Origin: Arthrobotrys musiformis
Taxonomy: Eukaryota > Ascomycota > Orbiliomycetes > Orbiliales > Orbiliaceae
NCBI GenBank assembly: GCA_036971715.1
Contig: JAVHJL010000005.1
Location: 3,410,001-3,474,000 of the forward strand
DNA length: 64,000 nt
Direction: 5' to 3'
The notes under the pieces are model-generated. The model was not told the origin of the DNA, made no database searches, and saw only the letters and a list, made by a program, of their open reading frames with translations. Below are positions 51,301 to 60,992 of the stretch, in pieces. Position numbers and translations under genes: made by a program. Numbering within the stretch: position 1 is the first letter of the stretch; every line of letters starts with the position of its first letter.

Positions 51301-54300
51301 CTTGAAGGGGATATTAGCACATCGAATTTCAATACATGACCGCGATATTGATCTCGAAGTTACGAACATCCTGGGCGTGCGGCTATCGACTCCGCCGCCC
51401 TTTACCCTAACGAGAGCTTTCCCGAATTTACGGGCCCCACACATATTACTCAAAAAACGGATATATGACATTCAACAAATACCGCGGTTAAAATAGCGCG
51501 GGGGCCAGTGCTAAGACAAGTTGATGCCATATTGTGGCTGGCTGGCCCCCGCGCTTTCCGAAATCGATAGTTGAGTCCGGGGGCTGAGAATGCGGTTTAC
51601 CGTCTTTCTAGCCCCGGATACGAACAAGAAACGCTCACACCATTGGATCCGGTCTTCATGGCGTTTGACTCAGCAGATGACTTTAAAAGAAGTGCATACG
51701 GAGATTTTGAGGGTTGGGGGGCCTTCACGGGATTGGAGGTGACTTACGAACAGTGGAAATATTCTTGAGATTATTCCGCGGAAGTTTTATTTATCTCGGT
51801 CGAGGAAATCTGTGAAAGATTACCGGGTCTTCATACATAGACGGTTATACACGACATGAATAGGACACAGAGCACAACAGGCATTCAAGGGCCAGTTTAT
51901 CGTCGAAACTTTGTTCCTGTCGATTTACCGGGAAGACAGTCAGCGATAGTGATTATAATATCCCATGGTCAGCTCACCCAGAAAGACGAAGGGGGTTTTA
52001 TCGAAGACCACGTTAAGCCGCCACCACAAACGTATTATATTAAGGAAGCTTTACTCGAAGATATGACCGAGCTCCGAGGATTTGGGGGGCCACCGCATAC
52101 CAGATGGAACGTTTCAACCGTTTGGTATGGCTTGCAAATTTGGGGTTTACACACCTGAATTTCGAGTTGCAGGAATATGAGGATAGCATGGGTAAGGTCC
52201 CATACATCATGCTTTCCCGGATTTCCACTAGACACGGCAGCGACGCTACACGGACGAATAGCTTTGATTGCAAAAAAGACACCATGTTTCCTGCTATATG
52301 CAGCAGTGAAACCATAACAACCCTGGGGATCGCGAGGAAATACGCGTCCCCTACCCCCCTTTCGAATGCAACATCGGCTGCTTCGGACTCCACTCGAGGA
52401 TGAATACGAGCTATTTGGCGAGTATACTTTTCTACGCCATCGTATACTGTTTATTCGTGCACATTACCATACAATGGCGCACCAATAAAGAGGAATACGA
52501 CTTTGATAATTCAATCTCCAATTCCTCTCGGGCAAAAGAAGTATCCTTTATTAATCGAAAAACGGTATCGATAAAGGGTTTATGAGGTAAGTTTTAAATC
52601 TGTTCGCTTGCACTTGATTCGCGCTCAGAAACTGATGGGTCTAGTTAGGAATTTGAAACGAGAGCCACCGCCGGAACCCCAGGGTTGGCGTGGCTTGTTT
52701 GTTGAACAAAGTGGAAGTTGCCTGTGTTACAACGGGACTACAATTAAAGTATCCCGTGGGATGAAACGTCAAGCGAAGTTTTCGATACATTTTCGACCAC
52801 CGCTTTACGGACAATTGATGTTCCAGTTCCGGATGCGGATTTTGCCCACTATTTTCAGAAGAATCTGCATATGGCCTATCGGAAAACTACTGTTATACGG
52901 GTAAAACGATAATTCCGGCAAGCGAAGCTCGTGTGAACGAGATTGTTCAGCATATGCGCTGATGGGACTTTATCTCTCTGTCTTACTGCTCGGGGAAATT
53001 TAAGCCTACGTTGGATGGAATTGCGTGGGGTAGAGCGCTGGGTACAGGTCATGCATCATGGTCCTGCGCTCTCCCCTGAAAAGAATGTGCGTGGCTTTGT
53101 TTGGGAAAATAAAGACAGCGGGGGCGCATACTATATGGCTGGGGTGGATCGACCAGCAAGACTTGGACGCTAGGAATAACAAGGTGTTATGGCAATAGTC
53201 TATAATTTTGCAAAGGCGACGAGGCCTATGTTTCGGGGACGGCCAGGGAGTGGAGTTGTTTTGACCGATGGAGTGGCTGGGTATCGTCGGAACAAAGCCA
53301 GAGCCTAAGACAACGGCCTCGAACATTTTTGATCCGGTTCCCGGAGCCAATAACGGCTTCCGGCAAGGCTGGTTCTGCATCCCAGACAAACCTTTCGAAG
53401 AAAACATCACGGCGGATGGGAAACGATTATTGTTTCCAGGGTCTCTCAGGAAATCTAGACGTTTGTTTTGAAGATTTCGAAAGTCTAGTCGATAAAGAAT
53501 ACGCCGTCTCGATGGTCCTGGGGGCGAATTAAGCCCATGCATCCAAAAAGGGCTTTCAACGGTACTTACAATGACGTCGGAATGCTTTTTGCGTTCTAAT
53601 TATTGGGATAGGGAAAATCCCTTCCCAACAGCAACATTTTTTGGTGGCCTCCAGGCCGTGAGAGCAGCTCCAACATCTAGATGCGAAGTACAAAATCGGA
53701 TTCATGAACCGGATTGTAGAAGGCTTAGAGCCTTCTGGAAAGCCGGAAGGATGGATGGATTTTGGTACCCAGGATTGGGTTTCTGTGTGGGGGTTATGCG
53801 TCGGGAAAGGAATTTTTCAAGGACTGGGCTGGGGGGGTGGGGTTTGGACTGATATGGATGGAATTCCATCTGATTTGTTGGATTTTGAGGGGAGCAAGAT
53901 GATGCTGGCTACTAGAGATGGAAATTCCTTCCTAGCAGCGGCATTGGGGGGGATATATACGAACAATACACGGTAACCCGCGGTGAAACCTGGTCTCGTA
54001 AAAGTGAAACCCAAAATTCTTCACAGGGTATGAACGACTTGTCGCAGGGCGCCTGATACAGGTGACCCGCGGACCCCCTATTCACAATTTGGAAATTCGG
54101 GTTGGATGGATAGGATGCGAGGGCTATATGCAGCCTTTCCATGTCGGAAATCAAAACTACATTATCAAATTGCGAGTTTTTTGGGTTAGGATAGATATGG
54201 AGCTTGTTGGAGGTTTAGAGAGATGCCGTTGCTTCCCGTGAGATGGAACCAAAATTTGACTGGGTTGGTTACGAGACTGTTGACTGGGCGCAATTTGGAA

Positions 54301-54384
54301 GATGACTTCGAACAGCTCTGGTCTGCAAGACAAGATGATCCCTTGGAAAGGGGGGTTGGTGATAGGCTGGATATTCTTGTATAA
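48338..54384 (+). CDS. Long many-exon gene region, unresolved (possible pseudogene)
   Basis: Exon 1, 48338-48426 (MESEACSREPRLPVDTLVAA), follows a proper promoter and ends at a GTGAGT donor. Further canonical introns are 48796-48918 (GTATGT), 49774-49851 (GTAAGT) and perhaps 52587-52628. Long open stretches follow, for example about 48919-49569 (with SPHPQKVGVSTAAGETDFTT) and 49852-50068 (RYHMSAGLFDALPLHPVP). Beyond 50.0 kb open segments of 60-100 codons overlap in different frames, with apparent frame changes at a GGGG near 50057 and an A8 run near 50255. The closing segments (IEIRVGWIGC-like at 54.1 kb, then NLTGLVTRLLTGRNLEDDFE) end in TAA at 54382-54384. No domain was recognised. It is either a gene with introns I cannot see, or a decaying one. 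Confidence 0.35.
50345..50449. repeat. 12-bp inverted repeat enclosing a bulged hairpin
   Basis: GCGGCCGCTTAT at 50345-50356 and its exact reverse complement at 50438-50449 flank the hairpin at 50369-50392. Confidence 0.6.
50369..50392. repeat. CGGCC-type bulged hairpin, copy 1
   Basis: CGGCC plus GGGAT pairs with ATCCC plus GGCCG. The loop is CAT and a single bulged T is at 50374. Flanks AAGT and CAA are shared with the other copies. Confidence 0.7.
50819..50840. repeat. CGGCC-type bulged hairpin, copy 2
   Basis: CGGCC plus GGGT pairs with ACCC plus GGCCG. The loop is TAT and the bulged T is at 50824. Two bases shorter than copy 1. Confidence 0.7.
50937..50960. repeat. CGGCC-type bulged hairpin, copy 3 with compensated pair
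   Basis: CGCCC plus GGGA pairs with TCCC plus GGGCG. The loop is TATAT and the bulged T is at 50942. The third pair of the outer helix is C-G here and G-C in the other copies. Confidence 0.7.
51097..51120. repeat. CGGCC-type bulged hairpin, copy 4 (inner helix weakened)
   Basis: The outer CGGCC/GGCCG helix and the bulged T are kept. The inner helix is reduced by mismatches. Confidence 0.6.
51495..51555. repeat. 14-bp perfect GC-rich inverted repeat
   Basis: AGCGCGGGGGCCAG at 51495-51508 and its exact complement CTGGCCCCCGCGCT at 51542-51555, with a 33-base loop. Confidence 0.75.
51576..51618. repeat. Stem with bulged G and inner hairpin
   Basis: TCCGGGG plus CT pairs with AG plus CCCCGGA, leaving one G unpaired. 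A small CGGT/ACCG hairpin sits in the loop. Confidence 0.5.
52664..52694. repeat. Hairpin with two bulges
   Basis: GCCA, CGCC and AACCC pair in turn with GGGTT, GGCG and TGGC. An unpaired C and an unpaired GG lie on the 5' arm; the loop is CA. Confidence 0.55.
53341..53363. repeat. Bulged hairpin
   Basis: CCGGA plus GCC pairs with GGC plus TCCGG. The loop is AATAAC and a single bulged T is at 53358. Confidence 0.55.
53718..53736. repeat. Perfect 8-bp hairpin
   Basis: AGAAGGCT pairs with AGCCTTCT around the loop TAG. Confidence 0.55.
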
Positions 54385-55897
54385 TATATGTTAAAGAATG
54401 GTCAATTGTATTTAGATATTTATATTTTAGAAGAATACTATATCTTATCTTTTTTTGTTTATAGAATATTTCTTGGAGTGCATAGTAATAGTATCGGGAC
54501 TTACTTTATATAAGATGGGATTTACAATTACCGTCGTTCTATATTAATATAGCGGTGGGTGATCATGATATCATGATCTATAGACTGAACTTACGAACCA
54601 TTTCAGATCGTATCAGTTAGCGAGCATATTCGGGTCCTATAACTAGTCCCACCGAGCTACATGTATGTATATCTTGGCAGTTAATTCAAAACGAAGATCT
54701 GCTTTGAAAGTATCTACGTAAATTTATAGATAGTGCACGCACCGGTACCGGTAGTTGGAGATTTATATATAAGTCCATATTTGACTAGTTAATTACCAGA
54801 CGAGCCCGCATTCTGGCGAATACTTGGTGGACGTATCCACTACGCTCAATAGATATCTAGATGTCTCTTTATTTAATGTTATAATGTTAGTTTAAACTAT
54901 CTCCTATTTCTGCGGATTGCACGCTCGGGTGTAGTCTCGTGCCCTCCATACTTTTCAAAACCCGGGGACTAAAATTCTTATATATACCTAGGTATCCGGA
55001 TATCCAAGCCCACTATGTATAAACTACCCGCTATGTATAAACTACCCGAATCCAACCAGAGATAGCTATTCCACCCTAGAAATAATGTGTAATATAATGC
55101 TATATATTAACATTCACGACTTTAGACTACCCTCGACACGATAGTCGATAGCCGCGATAGTACCCCTCGCCCCTATACGACAATTTTAAAAATTTAGCCT
55201 AGCAATATATATAGGTAATATCCACCAAGTATTGTACAAGACCGGTCTAGAACGCCGCCATGCCCGAAATACGCAAAGTTCCCATGGCCTCGCGGAAGGG
55301 AACGGGAATGCGTTTGTTATGTTGCAGAATTAAATTGGGCGGACCCCTGGCGAAATGTCTTGGCATTATTGTTGTTCGCAGCGGCGCGCGTCCACAAAGA
55401 AACAGAAACAGGAACCAGAACATTATTGGAAACCTCCCCCACAGCTGCCCGCGATACTTTATACACACAACCATCACCACCAACGATGCTTCGACTTCAC
55501 GACCTCACGACTCTCATGGACATGAACTGACCGCCTGGCTGACCGACTGCATAGCTCCTCTGTATATATCTGCATAGCGTCGCATTAGCTTCGTCCTTCC
55601 TTCCTTTGTTCCTTCGACTACGGCTGCTCGCTCCTTGGCAGGTCATATCATTATCCTCCCTAGAACATCGCCGTTGTCTGCTGCATGCTACCGCCCTCGC
55701 ATACCCGGCCATACCACCGCAGACGCGTTCAATTGTCAGTTTGAGATCTGATCTTGCTGGCAATTGGCATACTCCGACCGTTCATACTCCAACCTACGGA
55801 TTGACTATCGATCTTACACCGTTCTCACCATAGCCGCTACTACCACTATCATTCATACCCTTCCATACGAGATACTCGAAGCAATAGCAGAGGCACC
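54385..55897. other. Intergenic, AT-rich, upstream of CDC45
   Basis: AT-rich from 54.4 to 55.2 kb, with the third TATACCTAGGTATA-type palindrome (54984-54995) and a tandem duplication of an 18-base unit (CTATGTATAAACTACCCG, about 55013-55050). The CDC45 promoter should lie in the last few hundred bases. Confidence 0.5.
54984..54995. repeat. TATACCTAGGTATA palindrome, copy 3 (12 bp)
   Basis: ATACCTAGGTAT, same core as at 77-94. Confidence 0.5.
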
Positions 55898-58549
55898 ATG
55901 CATATCCCTCGAGATCACTTCAGAACGGCCTACAACCGGCTCAAGCGTTCGGCCTCCGGTACCGTCCCATCGGTCCTCATTCTCACCTCTCTCGATGTCG
56001 ACTCCCTCTGTGCCTGCCGAATGCTCACCCGTCTCCTCAAGACCGACTACATTCCACATAAACTACACCCCGTCGCAGGTTACCAAGACTTAACGAAAGC
56101 GAACAAGGAGTTTATATCCACTAATGAAGATCTAAAGTTCCTGATTTTGCTCGGCGTGGGAGGACTAGTCGATATCGCCGAGTTTCTGGAGTTAAAACGA
56201 GGAGTCGAGTGCTGGGTGCTCGAATCGAGACGTCCGTGGAATTTACAAAATATCTTTGCCGGTCCTGGGGGGGAAGGGTTTGGGGTCGTGGGACGGGACG
56301 GACATGTTTCGGATGAAGGTGGGGTTGTCTGCTGGGATGATGGCGACATTGCCGATTTCTTGAAACCGGAGCAGGAGGCTTATAAGAAGCTGATTGAGAT
56401 GCAAGAGGAGGTTGGAGATATTGAAGATTGGAACAGTGAGGACGAAGAAGACGAGGAAGATGAGGAGTTCGCGGAGAATAGACGGCTTAATGGATATGGG
56501 GACGGTCCTGAGGATACGTCGTCTTCGACCAACAGCAGGAAACGAAGGAGCTCCAGCGAAGACGAAGATGAGGACGATGGTGAAGAAGAAGGATATTCAG
56601 ACGATGATAGGAGGAGAAGGAAGCGGATACACTCTGGATCTGTATGCTTCCTGCCCATACCTCCTTTTCTTACCGCTTAGTCTCATGCTAACGATCCCCA
56701 GAGCACACCGGACTCCTCTCCGCACGCCTATTCCCACCTGCTCCATATCCACGGCCCGAATGCGACGGGCACAACAGGTACCAACACCACCAATGCAAAC
56801 ACCACTCTCGATACCGCAGCCGGGGACACCACATCCCTCACAGTCCCAACCACCGGACCATCTGCTCTCTCCGGGCCCGCTCTTCGTGCTCAGCGAAAGA
56901 CTTTCCTCCAACTGCGCCGAAAATACAACAAACTCCTCACCGACTACTATTCCACCGGCAGCACCTACGGTGAACCCATCTCCTCGCTAATCTACGCCCT
57001 CGCCTCCGAGCTCGGCCGTGAAGACAATGATCTCCTCTGGCTCGCCATCATCGGCTGGGAAGCTCAGCAGATGTACGGTCGACACATGCACTCCTTCAGC
57101 GGCGACCAAACCCTCAACTCCCTCTCAGCACGCAGCATCGGCGTCTGGGGCGTCCTCCGCGATGAAGTCCGCCGTCTCAACCCACCAACCTTAACCGGTG
57201 GCTCCGCCGGCATCACATCCAACACCAGTCTCTTCACACGAGCTACAACAGCAGAAGATTATAGTTTACGTCTATCTCCTGAATTTCGGTTCATGCTTAT
57301 CCGCCACTGGAGTTTATACGACAGCATGCTACACTCACCCTACCTAGCTTCGAAATTACATCTGTGGTCCGAAGCTGGGAAGAAGAGGTTGGCCAAGTTG
57401 CTGGCGACGATGGGGATGAGTTTGCAGCAGTGTAATCAGAAGTATGTATACATGGATATGGATTTGAAGAGGGGGTTGAGGGAGAAATTGGAGGTTTATA
57501 AAGCCCGCTACGGGCTTGATGAGATTGTGAGGGAAGGTGTGGTTAGATGTTGGGGGTGGAATGGATGTTTGAGCGCGGGGGATGTGGCGGTCGTGGTGGG
57601 TTGTCTGCTGGAGGTCGGGAAGACGGGTAAGGCGAAGAGTAGCACTGCGGCGCCTGGCAAGAGTGGGAAGAAGGGTACGGGGACCGCCGCGGAAGAGGAA
57701 GATTTGGCTGCCGCTGCTACGAGGTTGGAGGATGAAGAGGTGCAGGAGAGTATTGCGAACTTCCAGGCGGCGTATGATGCGATTGAAGAGTAAGTTAAAC
57801 TCCACTCACCACCCACTCCTTCCCGCTTTGAATGCTAACAAATCTACAGTATCGAATCGCTCAAAGCGTCACTACCACAAGCTATGGCCTTGCACCGATC
57901 GATTCTCAGCGCGGGTACTGCCCTGATTGAGAAACGACAGATCAAGCATCTAAGAGCCTACCGTCTCGCTGTTGTCAAGGAAGGACCCGACGTAGCTACA
58001 TTCACCAATCCATCGGCGCTCACAAAGCTGGCGTTGTGGCTCGCGGAGGCGATTAGAGAACAGGAGTTGGAGAAGGGGATGGGTAAGAGGAAGGGATTAC
58101 CGCTGGTTGTTGCCGCGCTCAACGAAGCTCGTGGGTGCTATGTGATCGTTGGGACGGGCGTTGGGAATGTTGAAGGGTGGAATTTGGAGGGGAGGAAAGT
58201 CTCTGATAAAGCGGAGAACGACAAAAAGAAGAAAAAGGACACCGAGAAGGAAAAGAAGTCGAAAAAGAAGGATAAAGAAAACGATGAAAATGATGATGAA
58301 GAAGAAGATGAAGAAGAGGAAGACCTCTCGGATGAAGACTCGGATGATTCAGACTCGGAAGACGAAGATGAACACGGCCGGAGGAAAGTTTTGGGCCGGA
58401 ACCGATTCGGGATAGCATTCCAAGAGGTCGCCGGTGAAACCTCGGCCCGTGTGAGGATCGATAGCTTCGAGGCTTGCGTCGTCGAAGTCAAGAAGGAAGA
58501 TCTGGGCGGGTTCTTGGAAGGATTGAGTATGAAGAGCATCGTCGGTTAA
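55898..58549 (+). CDS. CDC45: CDC45, replication initiation and CMG helicase factor
   Basis: Three exons, 55898-56641, 56702-57789 and 57850-58549, join in frame to 843 residues (introns of 60 and 60 bp). CDC45 joins MCM2-7 and GINS to form the replicative CMG helicase at origins. The N-terminus HIPRDHFRTAYNRLKRSA and SLDVDSLCACRMLTRLLK is characteristic of the family, a DHH-phosphoesterase relative without the full catalytic set. Later come LASELGREDNDLLWLAIIGW and the C-terminal FRFMLIRHWSLYDSMLHSPY-like block. Acidic stretches at about 178-200 and 215-245 are usual for CDC45. A further Lys then Asp/Glu-rich insert of about 60 residues near 725-785 is longer than I would expect. The gene is convergent with the MFS gene downstream. 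Confidence 0.95.
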
Positions 58550-59151
58550 TCCACCAGCTCTCCTTAAGCCCTCTTACCCTCTGCTCAGCGGCGTGTTTTC
58601 GCTTCTCAATGAATATTTTTAATTAATGAACGGAAGGAACTTAATTCGACAGCGGCGTTTCTAGAAATTCTGGCGATTACAAATGGCGTTTGCTTTTTCC
58701 CTGTTTATTGTTTCTCCTTCGAGCTCTTTCTTCGCTGTACATTTTGTTTTTGCGAGTCGACACCGCCATTGTTTATTAAACATGAATAATTTAAGGAATC
58801 CTACGATCACCCTAGATGTCCACGTGGATGGTAATCTTTCATGAATTCATCGTGTAGCCCGACTTATCCGACAGCTCGATTATTCAACCTGTATTTCTTC
58901 AATAACGAAACCCCAAAACTCCATTTATCATGTATTGGCTCTTCAAAAGCCTGCAATATCCAACTAGCTTCCAATGCTATAGGCTTTCGACGAGGAAAAG
59001 AAAAAGGAAAAACGATAATATCCCGATGCAATGATCTATACTATACCGGTATACCGCAATGCAAGCTCGCACCGAAACAAATCACAAATCTCAATCCCAA
59101 TGCCCGCAATATCGACCAAAAAACAATAAACAATCCAACCCATCAAAACGT
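58550..59151. other. Convergent 3' spacer
   Basis: 3' regions of CDC45 and of the MFS gene. No feature beyond AT-rich runs. Confidence 0.55.
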
Positions 59152-60992
59152 TTAAACGCGAACATGCACCCCTCCCTCAGCACTCTCCAAAACCACAACC
59201 TCACCGGGTTCCAAATTCCTCACCGCGTCTTCACCAATGACCGCCACGATCTTACCCACCTCCTCATCCTTCTGTACTTCGAGGGTGTGTTCCTCGGTAA
59301 TCCATAAGGCTTGTATACCCCCCAATGCGGCGACGAGTCCCACGGCCCACCAGGATAGTACCATAACCCCGTTCTCCACACCTTTGGAGTATAACCACCC
59401 GCTAACAACGGGTGCGATGGCCCTCATGCAGCTGGCCACGCTCCCCGCTGCGCCATTTATCTCGCCGAGGACAAGTAAACTCGGTGCTGCGTTTGTGAGC
59501 AGAATGCTGTTGACGGGGTATATCAGGCACCCATAAATAGTTTTATAACTCAACACGATGTAAATAACCGTGAATAATAATCCGTCGTTATCGTGAGGTA
59601 GGAAGGCCATGTATGGTGTGAGGAAGTAGATGAAGGGGTATGTGATCGCTACGAAGCGAAAGGTGCGTAGGACGCCGAAGAAGTGGACGAATGGGGTGAA
59701 GATTAGGAATTGGAAGAAGGTTGAGAGGATGCCCTGGTAGCTGAAGAGGACGCCCATGGTTTGGGTGTCTAGACCGAAGCCGCCGGTGAAGACTAGAGGG
59801 GAGCGGAGACGGGTTGAGGAGGATGGGGATTGGAGGAATACGGAGAGGAGTTGGTCGTAGGTTATGCTGTGGAAGGCTATGATGGCGTAGGCTAGGACGT
59901 TGTGGAGGACTTGCGGGGTCCATGTTTCGATTGGTGCCTGGCGGGTGGGGTTTTTGGAGGTTTGGGAGGAGGAAGAAGAAGCTGGGCGGGAGTCTGGTGC
60001 TGCGAGGGTTGGGGATGAAGATGGGGGGGTTGGGGGTGATCCTGGGTTTAGGAGGGGGGAGGTTTCGGTGGGGGTGGTTGCAGTGGGTTTGGTCTTTTGG
60101 GGGGAGAATAGGAGGTCGGAGAGTCTGTCTTGGATCCAAAAGCCGACGTCACGGCCTCGATCGGGCTTATCGATTAACTCCGGGTGGGTCTCGTCCAGAA
60201 AGAGGATACCGTTTACAGCACCGATGAAGCAGATGGCCGTGCAGACGAGGTTCGGCAGGAGATATGGGAATCTATCGAACAGGCCGCCCTTCGCGAAGTG
60301 GTCTGGGTAGTGGGAGACGGGCTCGGCCAGCATACCGCCCAGAGTAGGACCGATGATGGAGCCGAGCGACCAGATGAACGGCATGATCGAGAACGCTCGG
60401 GCTGTTATCACCACTCTACCGGTTAGTCCCCCTCATAACATACATTTATAGAACAGGGGATACGAACGCTGATACTCCCTCTTAGGCACCAACTCGGCAA
60501 CAGTGGTCTGAATAACCCCGACATTCCCATTCAACAGACCCCCCAGGGCCCTCGCAGCCAAAGCCAACGGCATCGACGGCGCCAAACCGAACAGGAGCAT
60601 GCTAAGCCCCGTGCCCAGCAGGCCGCCTATCAGAACGGGCTTCCGGCCAATCTTATCCGACAACCGACCCCACATCATCCCCGTGAGCATCTCGGCGAAC
60701 GCGAAGGCGGCGATGGAGCCGCCGGTCCACATTGCGATTTCTGCGGCATTCTTGGTGACGTGGAAATGGGCTACCATGTAGTAGATGTACGGGTATATGG
60801 AGGTGAAGGCGATAGGCTCGACAAGCCGGCATATCGCTATAGCGAGTGATATATATCGTCAGCATTATTTGCTCGTTAACCCCGGACGACGAGATATTTC
60901 ACTCGGCAATGGGTGGATAATTTTTGAAAAAACTCACAGAGGACCACCAATTGGTGGAGGGGGAAGTCCGGACGAGCTGTTCTGGGTGCCAT
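59152..60992 (-). CDS. Major facilitator superfamily transporter
   Basis: Three exons, 60992-60938, 60836-60468 and 60401-59152, join to 557 residues. Introns are 101 bp (GTGAGT) and 66 bp (GTTCGT donor, CTAAC branch, AACAG acceptor). The first junction restores VLSICRLVEPIAFTSIYPYI and the second restores REYQPRAFSIMPFIWSLGSI, both typical of this MFS group. Motif A is GRLSDKIGRKPVLIGG. About 12 membrane segments are visible, with a long Ser/Pro/Thr-rich loop in the middle (about 225-300) and a short cytoplasmic tail. The group resembles the fungal ZIF1-like and YCR023C-like transporters. The substrate is unknown. Confidence 0.85.
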
